DNA of 64,000 bases, taken from Enterococcus lemanii. GTDB lineage: Bacteria; Bacillota; Bacilli; Lactobacillales; Enterococcaceae. The stretch is from positions 62,001-126,000 of the forward strand of contig NZ_JAFBFD010000001.1 in the NCBI RefSeq assembly GCF_016909125.1, read 5' to 3'. The notes under the pieces are model-generated. The model had not been told where the DNA came from. It did no database searches and saw nothing but the letters and a program-made list of their open reading frames with translations. This document shows positions 1 through 9,342 of the stretch, piece after piece (positions within the stretch are counted from its first letter, which is position 1; each line of letters opens with the position of its first letter). A program made the position numbers and the translations under genes.

Positions 1-1194
1 CAAATAAGCTAAAATATCTTTTATTTCTTTGCGGTCGTAGAACTTGTGGCCCCCAACCATTGTATAAGGCACATTGGCTCTTAAGAGCGCGTCTTCAATG
101 GCACGCGATTGGGCATTGGTTCGATACAAAACCGCAAAATCTGAAAATTGACGATTTTGCGCTTGCATTTCTTGTCCAATTTGGCGCACGATAAATTGCC
201 CTTCATCGCGTTCACTTTCCCCACGATAATAAGTAATTTTAGCGCCTTCCTCTTTATCGGTCCATAGTTTTTTGGCACGACGATTCCGATTGTTTTGAAT
301 GACTTGATTCGCTGCTGTTAAAATGGTTTTACTTGAGCGATAGTTTTGCTCTAACAAAATTACTTGAGCTAATGGGTAGTCTTTTTCAAAATCTAAAATA
401 TTTTGCATATCGGCCCCACGCCAACCATAAATACTTTGATCCGCATCTCCAACGACACAAAGATTACGAAAACGAGCCGCTAATAAATTGACTAATGTAT
501 ATTGTGCATGGTTCGTATCTTGATACTCATCGACGTGAATATATTGAAATTTATTTTGATAATAGCCTAAAACTTCGGGTACTTCGTTAAACAAACGAAT
601 CGTATTCATAATCAAGTCATCAAAATCCATACATTGATTGAATTGCAATTCTTTTTGGTAACGTATATAACACTTCGCGACGATTTTCTCAAAAAAATCA
701 CCTTGCTGTGCTTCATATTTTTTTGGTGTTAATAAACTATTTTTTGCATTTGAAATAGCCGCTAAAATACCACGAGCTTCGTATTTTTTTGGATCAATGT
801 TCAATTCTTTTAAAATTCTTTTCATTAATGTTAGCTGTTCAGATGAATCAATAATCGTAAAATTCCGTTCATAACCAATTCGATCAATTTCGCGCCTTAA
901 AATGCGTACACACATTGAATGAAACGTTGAAACCCAGACATCATCGCCTTGTGCACCAAGTAATTGGCTAACTCGTTCTTTCATTTCACGAGCCGCTTTA
1001 TTCGTAAAAGTAATGGCTAATATGTTCCAAGGGTTCACCATTTTTTCTTCAATTAAGTAAGCAATACGATGCGTTAACACACGCGTTTTCCCACTACCTG
1101 CTCCAGCCATGAGCAATAAAGGTCCCTCAGTCGTTTGTACTGCTTTTTTTTGTTGCTCATTCATTCCGTTTAATAATGATTTTTTGGACGACAT
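1..1194 (-). CDS. pcrA: ATP-dependent DNA helicase PcrA (5' part; runs off the left edge)
   Basis: This is the first 398 codons of a superfamily 1A 3'-5' DNA helicase; the rest lies outside the window. Near the N terminus it has the Q motif and the Walker A motif AGAGSGKT, followed by motif Ia ([14 protein letters not shown]). Motif II reads VDEYQDTN, then [13 protein letters not shown] (motif III) and QNYRSS (motif IV). In Gram-positive bacteria PcrA removes RecA and stalled complexes from DNA and takes part in nucleotide excision repair and plasmid replication. The start is the ATG at 1194; the nearest ribosome binding site, AAAGGA, is rather far upstream at about 12 nt. The gene is transcribed away from fruR from its own promoter. 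In this group it is usually followed by ligA, which cannot be seen here. Confidence 0.96.
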   Translation of the reverse strand, partial: MSSKKSLLNGMNEQQKKAVQTTEGPLLLMAGAGSGKTRVLTHRIAYLIEEKMVNPWNILAITFTNKAAREMKERVSQLLGAQGDDVWVSTFHSMCVRILRREIDRIGYERNFTIIDSSEQLTLMKRILKELNIDPKKYEARGILAAISNAKNSLLTPKKYEAQQGDFFEKIVAKCYIRYQKELQFNQCMDFDDLIMNTIRLFNEVPEVLGYYQNKFQYIHVDEYQDTNHAQYTLVNLLAARFRNLCVVGDADQSIYGWRGADMQNILDFEKDYPLAQVILLEQNYRSSKTILTAANQVIQNNRNRRAKKLWTDKEEGAKITYYRGESERDEGQFIVRQIGQEMQAQNRQFSDFAVLYRTNAQSRAIEDALLRANVPYTMVGGHKFYDRKEIKDILAYL

Positions 1195-1230
1195 GAAATT
1201 CCAACATCCTTTCTTTTTTCAATCTTAACA

Positions 1231-1258
1231 ATTATAGCATTTTCTCCTTCACTCTCAA
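1231..1258 (-). promoter_or_regulatory. Predicted pcrA promoter
   Basis: On the minus strand there is a -35 TTGAGA (1253-1258), a 16-nt spacer and a -10 TATAAT (1231-1236) preceded by TGC, an extended -10. It lies about 40 nt upstream of the pcrA start. Confidence 0.6.
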
Positions 1259-1308
1259 AGAGAACAACGACTGTTAGACATTGAAAATAAAAATAGCCTT
1301 TGAAACAA

Positions 1309-1332
1309 ATCCTTTTTTTAACTAAAAGGATT
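1309..1332 (+). repeat. Small inverted repeat upstream of the fru promoter
   Basis: AATCCTTTT (1309-1317) and AAAAGGATT (1324-1332) form a 9-bp inverted repeat that ends at the -35 box of the predicted fruR promoter. Its function is unknown. It could be a weak terminator for leftward transcription or an operator half-site. Confidence 0.4.
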
Positions 1333-1385
1333 GAAAATACCGCTATGATTGTTTATGATTGATTTTGGTTGTTTTTGATTGATTT
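1331..1385 (+). promoter_or_regulatory. fruRKA promoter with four 10-bp tandem operator repeats
   Basis: A -35 TTGAAA (1331-1336), a 17-nt spacer and a -10 TATGAT (1354-1359) precede fruR. Four copies of TGATTG (the third is TGGTTG) start at 1346, 1356, 1366 and 1376, exactly 10 bp apart, so they lie on one face of the helix across the -10 and the start site. Tandem direct repeats are typical operators of DeoR-family sugar regulators, so this is probably the FruR operator. A second possible promoter is TTGATT (1379-1384), 17 nt, TATTAT (1402-1407), but it would leave a very short leader. Confidence 0.65.
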
Positions 1386-1428
1386 ATTTTTCATACCATG
1401 CTATTATACATTCGAAGGAGGGATGTAA

Positions 1429-2184
1429 ATGCTTACAACCGAGAGGCATCTATTAATTCTTCAAATACTAGATGCACAAGAGATGGTTACTATTCATGAA
1501 TTGCTCGCCACCTTAGGTATTTCTGAATCCACTTTACGAAGAGACTTGCAGACACTAGAAGATCAAGGGGCTTTAATCCGCGTTCACGGAGGTGCCCAAA
1601 GAAAAGATCCACTTACCTATGAAGCTTCTTTAAAAGAAAAGACGCAAAAAAATCACGATGAGAAACAAGCCATCGCGCAATTTGCCGCACGATTTGTTCA
1701 ACCAAATGAAATTATTTATTTAGATGCCGGCTCAACAACGCTTGAAATGATCAACTACTTGCCAAAAGATGCCAATTTAAAGATTGTTACAAATGCGATT
1801 TCTCACGGTGTTCATTTAACCGAATTAGGTTTTGAAGCAATTATTCTAGGCGGAACGATTAAATCTTCCACTTTGGCAATTATCGGTGCGACAGCCTTAC
1901 AACAAGTTCAAAAGATGTATTTTGATCGTGTCTTTCTAGGTACTAACGGCATTGACCTCCAAGCTGGTTTTACTACTCCTGATTCCGAAGAAGCTTACTT
2001 AAAACAAATGGCCGCTACTCAGGGTACTCATACTTATGTCTTAGCTGATTACTCAAAATTCAACCGTAGAAGTTTCGCGCAATTTCTTTCATTAGATCAA
2101 GCACACATCATCACGAATAGTTGTCCAAAAGAATTGCTGAAACCAATTGAAAAACAAACAAAAATAATGGAGGTAACAAAATGA
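1429..2184 (+). CDS. fruR: Fructose operon regulator, DeoR family
   Basis: A 251-residue DeoR-family transcription factor. Residues 1-57 form the N-terminal winged helix-turn-helix, with the recognition segment ISESTLRRDL followed by RVHGGA. Residues 75-235 form the sugar-phosphate sensing domain, with the usual DAGSTT and TNGID motifs. As first gene of fruR-fruK-fruA it most likely represses the operon until fructose 1-phosphate binds; that effector is inferred from the neighbours. The ATG at 1429 follows a strong AAGGAGGG. The stop overlaps the fruK start by 4 nt, which suggests translational coupling. A four-repeat operator lies just upstream. Confidence 0.93.
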   Translation: MLTTERHLLILQILDAQEMVTIHELLATLGISESTLRRDLQTLEDQGALIRVHGGAQRKDPLTYEASLKEKTQKNHDEKQAIAQFAARFVQPNEIIYLDAGSTTLEMINYLPKDANLKIVTNAISHGVHLTELGFEAIILGGTIKSSTLAIIGATALQQVQKMYFDRVFLGTNGIDLQAGFTTPDSEEAYLKQMAATQGTHTYVLADYSKFNRRSFAQFLSLDQAHIITNSCPKELLKPIEKQTKIMEVTK

Positions 2185-3113
2185 TTTACACTGTAACGTT
2201 AAATCCATCGATTGATTATATTGTGCACGCAGACCATTTGAAAATGGGCGAAGTCAATCGGATGACTAAGGATTTAAAACTACCAGGTGGTAAAGGGATT
2301 AACGTCTCAAGAATTTTACATCGTTTGCAAACGAATACGACGGCTTGGGGATTTCTTGGTGGTTTTACCGGAAATTTTATTGACGATTGGTTAAAACAAG
2401 AAGGTGTTCAAACGGACTTTACTAAAATTTCGCAAGATACGCGTATTAACGTAAAATTAAAATCCGATCTTGAAACAGAAATTAACGGACTTGGACCAAC
2501 CATTAACGAAGAAGAAATTCAACGATTTTTGGAACCTTTCGATCAATTAACAAAAGAAGACTTAGTCGTTCTTGCCGGTAGTATCCCAAAAAGTCTTTCA
2601 ACTGACTTTTACGAAAAACTAATAAAAAAAATTATTGAAAAAGACGCACAGTTTGTTATCGACACAACAGGAGACGCTTTACTTGCTGCCGTTCCTTACC
2701 ATCCTCTTGTAATTAAACCAAATAAAGATGAGTTATCAGAAATGTACAATACAAGCATTTCTTCCATCGATGAACTTGTTTATTACGGAAAAAAACTTTT
2801 AAATGACGGCGCGCAACATGTCATTATTTCAATGGCCGGTGACGGAGCATTACTTTTTACGAATGAAGGCGTTTATCGTTCAAACGTTTTAAAGAGACCT
2901 TTAAAAAACTCTGTCGGTGCGGGCGACTCTATGATTGCTGGTTTTGTCGGGCGTTATAAACAAACGAATGATCCTATTGATGCTTTTGTTTGGGGCGTTG
3001 CTTGTGGAAGTGCTACTGCATTTTCAGATGATTTAGCAAAAGAAGATTTGATTTTAGAGTTGGTAAAAGAAGTAAAAATCACCCAAATTGAGGAGAATGA
3101 AAATGGAAATTAA
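2181..3113 (+). CDS. fruK: 1-phosphofructokinase
   Basis: A 310-residue PfkB-family sugar kinase that phosphorylates fructose 1-phosphate, the product of FruA, to fructose 1,6-bisphosphate for glycolysis. The N terminus carries the substrate-binding GGKGINVSRIL. The C terminus carries the PfkB signature GAGDSMIAGF with the catalytic Asp and the anion hole. A LacC-type tagatose-6-phosphate kinase is the main alternative, but the FruR and EIIABC-Fru neighbours settle the role. It starts with ATG inside the end of fruR, after GGAGGT, and its end overlaps the fruA start by 11 nt, so the three genes form one tightly packed operon. Confidence 0.95.
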   Translation: MIYTVTLNPSIDYIVHADHLKMGEVNRMTKDLKLPGGKGINVSRILHRLQTNTTAWGFLGGFTGNFIDDWLKQEGVQTDFTKISQDTRINVKLKSDLETEINGLGPTINEEEIQRFLEPFDQLTKEDLVVLAGSIPKSLSTDFYEKLIKKIIEKDAQFVIDTTGDALLAAVPYHPLVIKPNKDELSEMYNTSISSIDELVYYGKKLLNDGAQHVIISMAGDGALLFTNEGVYRSNVLKRPLKNSVGAGDSMIAGFVGRYKQTNDPIDAFVWGVACGSATAFSDDLAKEDLILELVKEVKITQIEENENGN

Positions 3114-4998
3114 CGAATTATTATTAAAAGACTTAATGATTCTAGATTTAAAAGCAACAGATAAACGCGGAGCAATTGATGAAATGGTGCAAAAATTGTT
3201 TGATAAAAACATTATTTCTGACATTGACGTTTTTAAAGAAGGGATTTTAGCTAGAGAAGCACAAACTTCAACCGGGTTAGGTGACGGTGTTGCGATGCCT
3301 CACGCAAAAAATTCAGCAGTAAAACAACCCGCTGTTTTATTTGCCAAAAGTGCGCAAGGTTTAGATTATGAAGCGCTTGATGGGCAGCCAACTTTCTTAT
3401 TCTTCATGATTGCTGCCCCAGAAGGAGCCAATAACACGCATTTACAAGCTTTAGCTGCTTTGTCTGGCCGTTTGATTGATCCTACTTTTATTGCTGAATT
3501 AAAAAAAGCGGCTTCTCCTGAAGAAGTTCAAGCGTTATTTAGCGAAGTCGAACAAGAAGCAGAGACAACCGAAGTAAAAGCAACACCAAGTGACACACCT
3601 CGTCCCTTTATTGTTGCAGTTACTGCTTGTCCAACTGGAATTGCCCACACTTTCATGGCCGCAGATGCCTTAAAGAAAAAAGCGGCTGAAATGGGGGTTG
3701 AAATTAAAGTCGAAACAAATGGCTCTGAAGGAATTAAAAATAAATTAACCAAAGAAGATATTGAGCGCGCTCAAGCGGTCATTGTTGCTGCCGATAAAAA
3801 AGTTGAGATGAATCGTTTTGATGGCAAACCATTAATCAATCGGCCAGTAAGCGATGGGATTCGTAAAACAGAAAGCTTGATTAACGAAGCGGTTAATGGC
3901 AACCCACCTCTTTTCCATGGTGATGGTAGTGCCGTTGAAGAAGCGTCAACGGATGAATCATTTGGCCAACAAATTTATAAAAATCTAATGAACGGCGTTT
4001 CTCATATGTTGCCTTTTGTAATTGCTGGTGGGATTTTAATCGCGATTTCATTTATGATTGACCAATTTATGGGTGTACCCGTTGACTCACTAGGACAATT
4101 AGGTTCTTATCATGCACAAGCTGCTTGGTTTAACCAAATTGGTGGGGCCGCATTTGGCTTCATGTTACCAGTCTTAGCAGGTTACATCGCGATGAGTATT
4201 AGTGATCGCCCTGGACTTGTCGCAGGTTTTGCAGCCGGCGCTTTAGCTAGTTCTGGTGGCGCTGGTTTCCTTGGTGCTCTAGTCGGTGGTTTCCTAGCTG
4301 GTTATGTCATTGTCTTCTTAAGAAAACTATTGAAAAACTTACCAAAATCACTTGATGGTATCAAAACAATTTTATTTTATCCATTCTTTGGTCTATTAAT
4401 CACTGGTTTATTAATGTTATTAATTAATGTCCCTATGAAAATTATTAACGATGGTTTAAATAACTTCTTAAGTGGTATGGATGGTACCAACGCTGCTTTA
4501 CTTGGTGTTTTATTAGGAATTATGATGGCTGCTGATTTAGGCGGACCGATTAATAAAGCTGCCTATGTGTTTGGTACAGGTACTTTGGCTGCTTCCGTTG
4601 CAACAGGTGGTAGTGTCGTGATGGCTTCTGTTATGGCTGCTGGAATGGTTCCTCCTCTTGCCATCTTTGTTGCTACTCGTTTATTTAAAAACAAATTCAC
4701 CCAACAAGAACGTGAAGCAGGTTTAACCAATATTGTCATGGGTCTATCTTTTGTAACAGAAGGTGCCATTCCTTTTGCGGCTGCTGACCCATTACGTGCT
4801 ATTCCAAGCTTTATGGCTGGTTCTGCTTTAGCGGGTGGATTAGTTGGTGCTTTTGGTATCAAGTTATTAGCGCCACATGGTGGAATTTTCGTTGTCTTGT
4901 TGTTAAGTCAACCAATTCTCTACTTAATCTTCATTTTAGCAGGAGCCGTTGTTTCAGGCGTTATTTTCGGTCTATTGAAAAAAGAATCTACAAAATAA
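3103..4998 (+). CDS. fruA: PTS fructose transporter, EIIABC fusion
   Basis: A 632-residue membrane permease of the phosphotransferase system that imports fructose and releases it as fructose 1-phosphate. Domains run A-B-C. EIIA covers residues 1-150, with phospho-His in GVAMPHAKN near residue 67. EIIB covers about 165-265, with phospho-Cys in TACPTGIAHT. The multi-spanning EIIC runs from about 285 to the end. I chose the ATG at 3103 because GAGGAG sits 7 nt upstream. In-frame starts at 3088 (TTG) and 3097 are possible, but they overlap that ribosome binding site. An Ala/Thr/Glu-rich linker joins A and B. The operon ends at a strong terminator 4 nt downstream. Confidence 0.96.
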   Translation: MEINELLLKDLMILDLKATDKRGAIDEMVQKLFDKNIISDIDVFKEGILAREAQTSTGLGDGVAMPHAKNSAVKQPAVLFAKSAQGLDYEALDGQPTFLFFMIAAPEGANNTHLQALAALSGRLIDPTFIAELKKAASPEEVQALFSEVEQEAETTEVKATPSDTPRPFIVAVTACPTGIAHTFMAADALKKKAAEMGVEIKVETNGSEGIKNKLTKEDIERAQAVIVAADKKVEMNRFDGKPLINRPVSDGIRKTESLINEAVNGNPPLFHGDGSAVEEASTDESFGQQIYKNLMNGVSHMLPFVIAGGILIAISFMIDQFMGVPVDSLGQLGSYHAQAAWFNQIGGAAFGFMLPVLAGYIAMSISDRPGLVAGFAAGALASSGGAGFLGALVGGFLAGYVIVFLRKLLKNLPKSLDGIKTILFYPFFGLLITGLLMLLINVPMKIINDGLNNFLSGMDGTNAALLGVLLGIMMAADLGGPINKAAYVFGTGTLAASVATGGSVVMASVMAAGMVPPLAIFVATRLFKNKFTQQEREAGLTNIVMGLSFVTEGAIPFAAADPLRAIPSFMAGSALAGGLVGAFGIKLLAPHGGIFVVLLLSQPILYLIFILAGAVVSGVIFGLLKKESTK

Positions 4999-5001
4999 CA
5001 A

Positions 5002-5053
5002 CAATCAAAAAACTCGGTCGTGACCTCAAGTCATTGCCGAGTTTTTTTGATTG
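5002..5053 (+). terminator. Rho-independent terminator of fruRKA
   Basis: CAATCAAAAAACTCGG (from 5002) pairs with CCGAGTTTTTTTGATTG (to 5053) around a loop of about 20 nt. Because both arms are flanked by A and T runs it could work in both directions, between convergent fruA and glmM. Confidence 0.88.
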
Positions 5054-5067
5054 TTTTATTTAGAGTG

Positions 5068-5105
5068 AAAAACAGTGAAGAATCGTAATTCCTCACTGTT
5101 TTTAT
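5068..5105 (-). terminator. Rho-independent terminator of glmM
   Basis: Read leftward, AACAGTGA (5093-5100 side) and TCACTGTT (5071-5078 side) form a stem followed by a T run. It lies directly after the glmM stop. Confidence 0.7.
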
Positions 5106-6460
5106 TAATTTAACCCAATTTCTTGACGAACAACTGCTGCTATTTTTTCAACATAATATTCCACAAGTTCATCTGTTGGTGCTTCTGCCATGACGCGTAG
5201 TAATGGTTCGGTCCCTGAAGGACGAACTAAAATCCGGCCATTGCCAGCCATTTCTGCTTCTGCTTCTTCAATAACTGCTTTAATCGCAGGAACTTCCATC
5301 GCACCTTCTTTGTCCGAAACGCGAATATTGACTAATTTTTGAGGATAGATTGTCACTTCGCCAGCTAATTCGGATAATTTTTTACCTGTTTGTTTCATGA
5401 CGTTTAACAATTGGATCCCAGATAACATCCCATCGCCAGTTGTATTAAAGTCTAAAAAGATCATATGGCCAGATTGTTCCCCACCAAAGTTATAGTCATT
5501 TTTACGCATTTCTTCAACTACATAGCGATCACCAACTTGCGTAATGACATCTTTCAAACCAATTGCTTCTACCGCTTTATGGAAACCTAAGTTACTCATC
5601 ACTGTCGTAACAATCGTATCTTTTTTCAAGCGCTTTTGCTGCGCTAAATATTTAGCACAAATATACATAATTTTGTCGCCATCCACAATATTCCCTAATT
5701 CATCGACTGCAATAATCCGGTCACCATCGCCATCAAAAGCTAGTCCCACATCCGCTTGTTTTTCAACTACAAACTCAGCTAATTTTTCAGGATGAGTTGA
5801 ACCAACCCCATCATTAATATTTAAACCATTAGGCGATGTCCCCATCGTATAAAACTCCGTATCCAAATCCGCAAACAAGCGATTAACGATTGGTGTCGTT
5901 GCCCCGTTTGCACCGTCAACGCATACTTTTAGACCGGCTAAATCACCTGTAATCGTCTGCGTTAAAAATTGTGAGTATTTTAATAATCCTTCTGGAAATT
6001 CTTCTACTGTCCCTAACCCTTGAGCAGATGGTCTAGGCAAGATATCTTCTTTTGCATCAATTAAGGCTTCAATTTCTAATTCTTGTTCATCAACTAATTT
6101 AAAGCCATCATTACCGAAAAATTTAATCCCGTTATCAAGAGCTGGGTTGTGTGAAGCTGAAATCATTACCCCCGCACTTGCTTTTTGTGTTCGAGTTAAG
6201 TACGCCACACCCGGAGTAGAAATCACTCCTAATTGGAATACTTCAATTCCAACCGATAGCAAACCTGCAATTAAGGCACTTTCTAATAATTGTCCTGAAA
6301 TTCGAGTATCTCGCCCAACTAAAACACGTGGTCTTCTTTCACCAGTTTCATGCTGGCTCAAAACATAGCCCCCACAGCGACCTAATTTAAATGCTAATTC
6401 TGGTGTTAATTCCTTATTCGCTTCACCGCGTACACCATCTGTTCCAAAATACTTACCCAT
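5105..6460 (-). CDS. glmM: Phosphoglucosamine mutase
   Basis: A 451-residue alpha-D-phosphohexomutase that converts glucosamine 6-phosphate to glucosamine 1-phosphate, the committed step toward UDP-GlcNAc for peptidoglycan. It starts with [11 protein letters not shown]. The phosphoserine loop [15 protein letters not shown] is near residue 100, the metal-binding loop DGDGDR near 240, and the phosphate-binding loop [12 protein letters not shown] near the C terminus. Length is normal for the family. It is the last gene of cdaA-cdaR-glmM, an order conserved in Firmicutes. GlmM binds and inhibits CdaA in several species, so the operon couples c-di-AMP synthesis to wall precursor supply. The ATG at 6460 follows AAAGGAG. 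Confidence 0.97.
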   Translation of the reverse strand: MGKYFGTDGVRGEANKELTPELAFKLGRCGGYVLSQHETGERRPRVLVGRDTRISGQLLESALIAGLLSVGIEVFQLGVISTPGVAYLTRTQKASAGVMISASHNPALDNGIKFFGNDGFKLVDEQELEIEALIDAKEDILPRPSAQGLGTVEEFPEGLLKYSQFLTQTITGDLAGLKVCVDGANGATTPIVNRLFADLDTEFYTMGTSPNGLNINDGVGSTHPEKLAEFVVEKQADVGLAFDGDGDRIIAVDELGNIVDGDKIMYICAKYLAQQKRLKKDTIVTTVMSNLGFHKAVEAIGLKDVITQVGDRYVVEEMRKNDYNFGGEQSGHMIFLDFNTTGDGMLSGIQLLNVMKQTGKKLSELAGEVTIYPQKLVNIRVSDKEGAMEVPAIKAVIEEAEAEMAGNGRILVRPSGTEPLLRVMAEAPTDELVEYYVEKIAAVVRQEIGLN

Positions 6461-6493
6461 TATTTCTTTCTCCTTTGTGTTTCAAGTTTTTAG

Positions 6494-7576
6494 TTATGTT
6501 GAAGAGGACGTGCTTGGCTCCGTTTCTGTCAGCTTTTTTGTTTCACTGTCTTTTGAAATATCAGTCGACTCCGACGAAGCAGGTGCTTGTGTCGAGGAAC
6601 TGGTGGAGTTTGCAGGTTCTTCTTGTTTAATTATATTTGGTGTAATCGTTACTTCGACTTGTTGTGGTTGAATAATCAAACCTGAAATGGCCGGCATACT
6701 TAACGTTTTCTGCGTTTTTTCCCTAATATTGGTAATATCTAATGGAATGCCCAAACTAGAATAATGATCAAGTAATTCTGAAGAGCCATATAATACGACA
6801 CTTAATTGATTTAACTCATATTCAAAATCTTGCACGTCTTCAGGAACAATCCCTGTTTGCTCTATATATAAAGGTATTTCCTTACTTGGCATTTTTACAT
6901 TTAATGTTACTTTGACTTTATTCGGTGATAAAACAGCATTTATAATTTCGCCTTTATCATTTAACGCATTTACGGATACTTCTTTTGTCAAACGCTTATC
7001 TAAGTCCGTTAAATTTTCTAGATTGGCTGTTACTTTTTTAATTTCTTCCATGCTTTGATCACCAGTCGTTACTTCGACTTCCATTGGCGAACTTGATATC
7101 TCCGTTAATTCATACCCTGTAGCTAAGTTTTCATCTGCAACGTGAACATCAACTGGAAATTTTTTAGTCACTAACTGTTCGATTGTAACAGTAATGCTCG
7201 TTGGGTCAATCAATGCGGTCACGCCGGTTGTTAAGTTTTGAACTTTCAAAGGAACCACATGTGTCCCTTCTGTTAAACCCGTTAAGTCAGCAACCACTCG
7301 AAAAGAGCGTGTTTCTTCATTGGCTTCACCATTTAATAAAATCCGATTCAAACTGCTTAGTCGAACCGTCGCCGTTGGTTGATAACCTTGGACAAAGTAC
7401 TTTTCAGTATCATAAATCGGCTGAATAACAACATCACTTATTGTTTCTTCAAGCGTACTCGGTGACGTAATTGGATTAGAAACACTTGAACCATTTGCGT
7501 TAAAGTAAAGTAACACACTAAACAACAACGCCAAAATGCCATACAATAAGTTGGATTGCCGTTCCTTAGTAAACAT
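6494..7576 (-). CDS. cdaR: CdaA regulatory protein, YbbR-domain
   Basis: A 360-residue extracytoplasmic protein anchored by one N-terminal transmembrane segment (about residues 9-28, LYGILALLFSVLLYF). Several YbbR repeats follow, at about residues 45-305. The C-terminal 50 residues are a Ser/Thr/Glu-rich, low-complexity tail. In Firmicutes CdaR binds the membrane cyclase CdaA and tunes c-di-AMP output. Its ATG shares one base with the cdaA stop (TAATG), so the two are probably translationally coupled. The number of YbbR repeats is judged by eye; three to four seem to fit. Confidence 0.93.
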   Translation of the reverse strand: MFTKERQSNLLYGILALLFSVLLYFNANGSSVSNPITSPSTLEETISDVVIQPIYDTEKYFVQGYQPTATVRLSSLNRILLNGEANEETRSFRVVADLTGLTEGTHVVPLKVQNLTTGVTALIDPTSITVTIEQLVTKKFPVDVHVADENLATGYELTEISSSPMEVEVTTGDQSMEEIKKVTANLENLTDLDKRLTKEVSVNALNDKGEIINAVLSPNKVKVTLNVKMPSKEIPLYIEQTGIVPEDVQDFEYELNQLSVVLYGSSELLDHYSSLGIPLDITNIREKTQKTLSMPAISGLIIQPQQVEVTITPNIIKQEEPANSTSSSTQAPASSESTDISKDSETKKLTETEPSTSSST

Positions 7577-8460
7577 TACTTATCACCTCGATTGACTTTA
7601 TTAAATTCTTGCCAAATCGTAGCAAAGAAATTCTTCTTTTCTTGATCTTTTTCTTCTAGTACAAATGCTTCTTTTAGCATTAACAAATATTCTTCTTGTG
7701 ATAAATTTGAATAAAGATGATTATTATAGGCGATACTTACCTCACCCGTTTCTTCTGAGACAATTAAAGTCAGCGCATCACTTACTTCTGAAACACCTAC
7801 AGCCGCTCGGTGACGCGTACCAAAATGTTTTGGAATGATTAGACTTTCAGATAAAGGCAAGTACGCACACGCCACCGCAATCTTATCTTGGCGAACAATT
7901 ACGGCTCCATCGTGTAATGGTGTATTTGGTATAAAAATATTAATTAATAATTCGGCTGAAATATCTGCATCTAAAGGAATCCCCGTTTCAATATACTCAT
8001 CTAGCAACGTGTTTTTTTCAATTGTAATCAGTGCGCCAATTTTACGTTTTGCCATGTACTGCAAAGCTTTATCAAAAGCACTCATAATTTGTTCGCCATT
8101 GTCGCGTTTCGCCTTACTTGTTGTAAACATCGGTGTTCGGCCTAAATGTTCTAAGCCTCGGCGAATTTCTGGTTGAAAAATGACAATCCCAGCGATTACA
8201 CCATAAATAATCACTTGATCCATCAACCAAGAAAGAGTATGTAAGCCAATAATTTCAGCAACCGCTCGAATTGCGATGAAGACCGCCACACCTTTTAGCA
8301 ATTGGATCGCTTTTGTTTTCCTCAATAATTGAATAAGCTTATAAATAATAAACCAAACAACCAAAATGTCTAATAAATTAATAATTAGAGGACTTGATAA
8401 CAGGTCTGTAGAAAAAAATTGTCGCCAATATTCAAAACTAAATATATGCAGCCAATTCAT
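7576..8460 (-). CDS. cdaA: Diadenylate cyclase CdaA
   Basis: A 294-residue membrane enzyme that makes c-di-AMP from two ATP. Three hydrophobic segments occupy about the first 95 residues. The DAC domain follows with both signature motifs: LHDGAVIV and GTRHRAAVG. C-di-AMP controls potassium and osmolyte transport and cell-wall homeostasis, and the enzyme is usually essential in rich medium. The ATG at 8460 is preceded by AAGGAGCGG, and a TATAAT box lies about 35 nt further upstream. It is the first gene of cdaA-cdaR-glmM. Confidence 0.97.
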   Translation of the reverse strand: MNWLHIFSFEYWRQFFSTDLLSSPLIINLLDILVVWFIIYKLIQLLRKTKAIQLLKGVAVFIAIRAVAEIIGLHTLSWLMDQVIIYGVIAGIVIFQPEIRRGLEHLGRTPMFTTSKAKRDNGEQIMSAFDKALQYMAKRKIGALITIEKNTLLDEYIETGIPLDADISAELLINIFIPNTPLHDGAVIVRQDKIAVACAYLPLSESLIIPKHFGTRHRAAVGVSEVSDALTLIVSEETGEVSIAYNNHLYSNLSQEEYLLMLKEAFVLEEKDQEKKNFFATIWQEFNKVNRGDK

Positions 8461-8493
8461 TTGAGGACCGCTCCTTCCTTTTTTGGTAATATC

Positions 8494-8502
8494 ATTATAT
8501 CA
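8494..8502 (-). promoter_or_regulatory. Predicted cdaA promoter (extended -10)
   Basis: On the minus strand TGATATAAT gives a TATAAT -10 (8494-8499) with an upstream TG. I see no good -35 hexamer at the expected distance. Confidence 0.5.
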
Positions 8503-8552
8503 TACGTAAATATAAAACTTCGTGCCTTTTTTTGTTTTTTGAATAGTAAAAA

Positions 8553-8632
8553 TAAAAATAAGACGTTGGTTATTCACCATTACCTAAGCACTCTGGAATC
8601 AATCAGGCTTTTTATGAATGGTCAACCACGTC
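8553..8632 (-). terminator. Large imperfect hairpin after the racemase gene, probable terminator
   Basis: Read leftward, GACGTGGTTGACCATTCA (from 8632) is largely complementary to TGAATAACCAACGTC (to 8562). The loop of about 40 nt has its own smaller pairing (AAGC/GCTT). A T-rich tract follows. It separates the racemase-ligase pair from cdaA. Confidence 0.6.
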
Positions 8633-8638
8633 CTATAT

Positions 8639-9340
8639 TTATTTTCTTAGTGCCAAAGCTTCCTCAATTGTTCGATCGACCAGGACTGATTGCGCGTCAA
8701 CGACTGTATAACCATGATTTGGAAATTGCGCTTCAATCAAAGACAGTTCGGTACAACCTAAAATTGCTTGACTACAACCTGCTTTTTTTACCTCAGCTAA
8801 AATTTCAAAATACAAATCTTTATTTAAACGACTATTTTCTTTTATTTCATGATAAATTAAATAGTTGATTTTTTGTTGCAAAGAAGCATCCGGCAAATAA
8901 ACTTCCAATCCAGCTTGAATTAATTCATTTTCATAGATTCCAGACTTAAGACTTCCTTCTGTTCCTAAAAAAGCAACTTTGCCAGTTTCTAACTGCTCAC
9001 GAACTTTTTTTACTGCTTCTTTTGGCATATGTAAAATAGGAATAGCCGTGCGACTTTGTAGTTCTTCAAAGAAATAATGCGCGGTATTACAAGTCAAAAC
9101 AATAAAAGCTGGGTTTAGTAAATTTTGTTTTTCAATATCAGCAATTAAATAAGGTAACGGGTTTGGCTGACTTGGATCAAGAATATAGGCAGTACGATCT
9201 GGAACGGTTGCATGATTAAATAAAACATAATTTAAATATTCTTGATCGCAGTGAGCGTTCACTCTTTGATTTAGCAAATGAATAAAACTTTCGGTTGCCA
9301 TCGTTCCCATGCCACCTAGAATACTAAAAAAGTTTTCCAT
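8639..9340 (-). CDS. racD: Aspartate/glutamate racemase family; probable aspartate racemase for D-Asp cross-bridges
   Basis: A 233-residue cofactor-independent Asp/Glu racemase. The two catalytic cysteines are visible: C84 in LTCNTAH and C196 in LGCTELS. The N-terminal LGGMGTMAT is the usual substrate-phosphate loop. It lies 2 nt after the ATP-grasp ligase gene, so the two are co-transcribed. This matches the Enterococcus faecium pair in which the racemase supplies D-Asp to the ligase Aslfm. Aspartate specificity is inferred from this neighbour; residues that separate aspartate racemases from broad-specificity ones cannot be judged by eye. It is not MurI, which has a different sequence pattern. 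Confidence 0.85.
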   Translation of the reverse strand: MENFFSILGGMGTMATESFIHLLNQRVNAHCDQEYLNYVLFNHATVPDRTAYILDPSQPNPLPYLIADIEKQNLLNPAFIVLTCNTAHYFFEELQSRTAIPILHMPKEAVKKVREQLETGKVAFLGTEGSLKSGIYENELIQAGLEVYLPDASLQQKINYLIYHEIKENSRLNKDLYFEILAEVKKAGCSQAILGCTELSLIEAQFPNHGYTVVDAQSVLVDRTIEEALALRK

Positions 9341-9342
9341 TA

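Noticed and set aside
1261-1276. LexA-like sequence near the pcrA promoter
   Set aside because: GAAC and GTT are spaced by 7 nt instead of 4, so the box is not formed.
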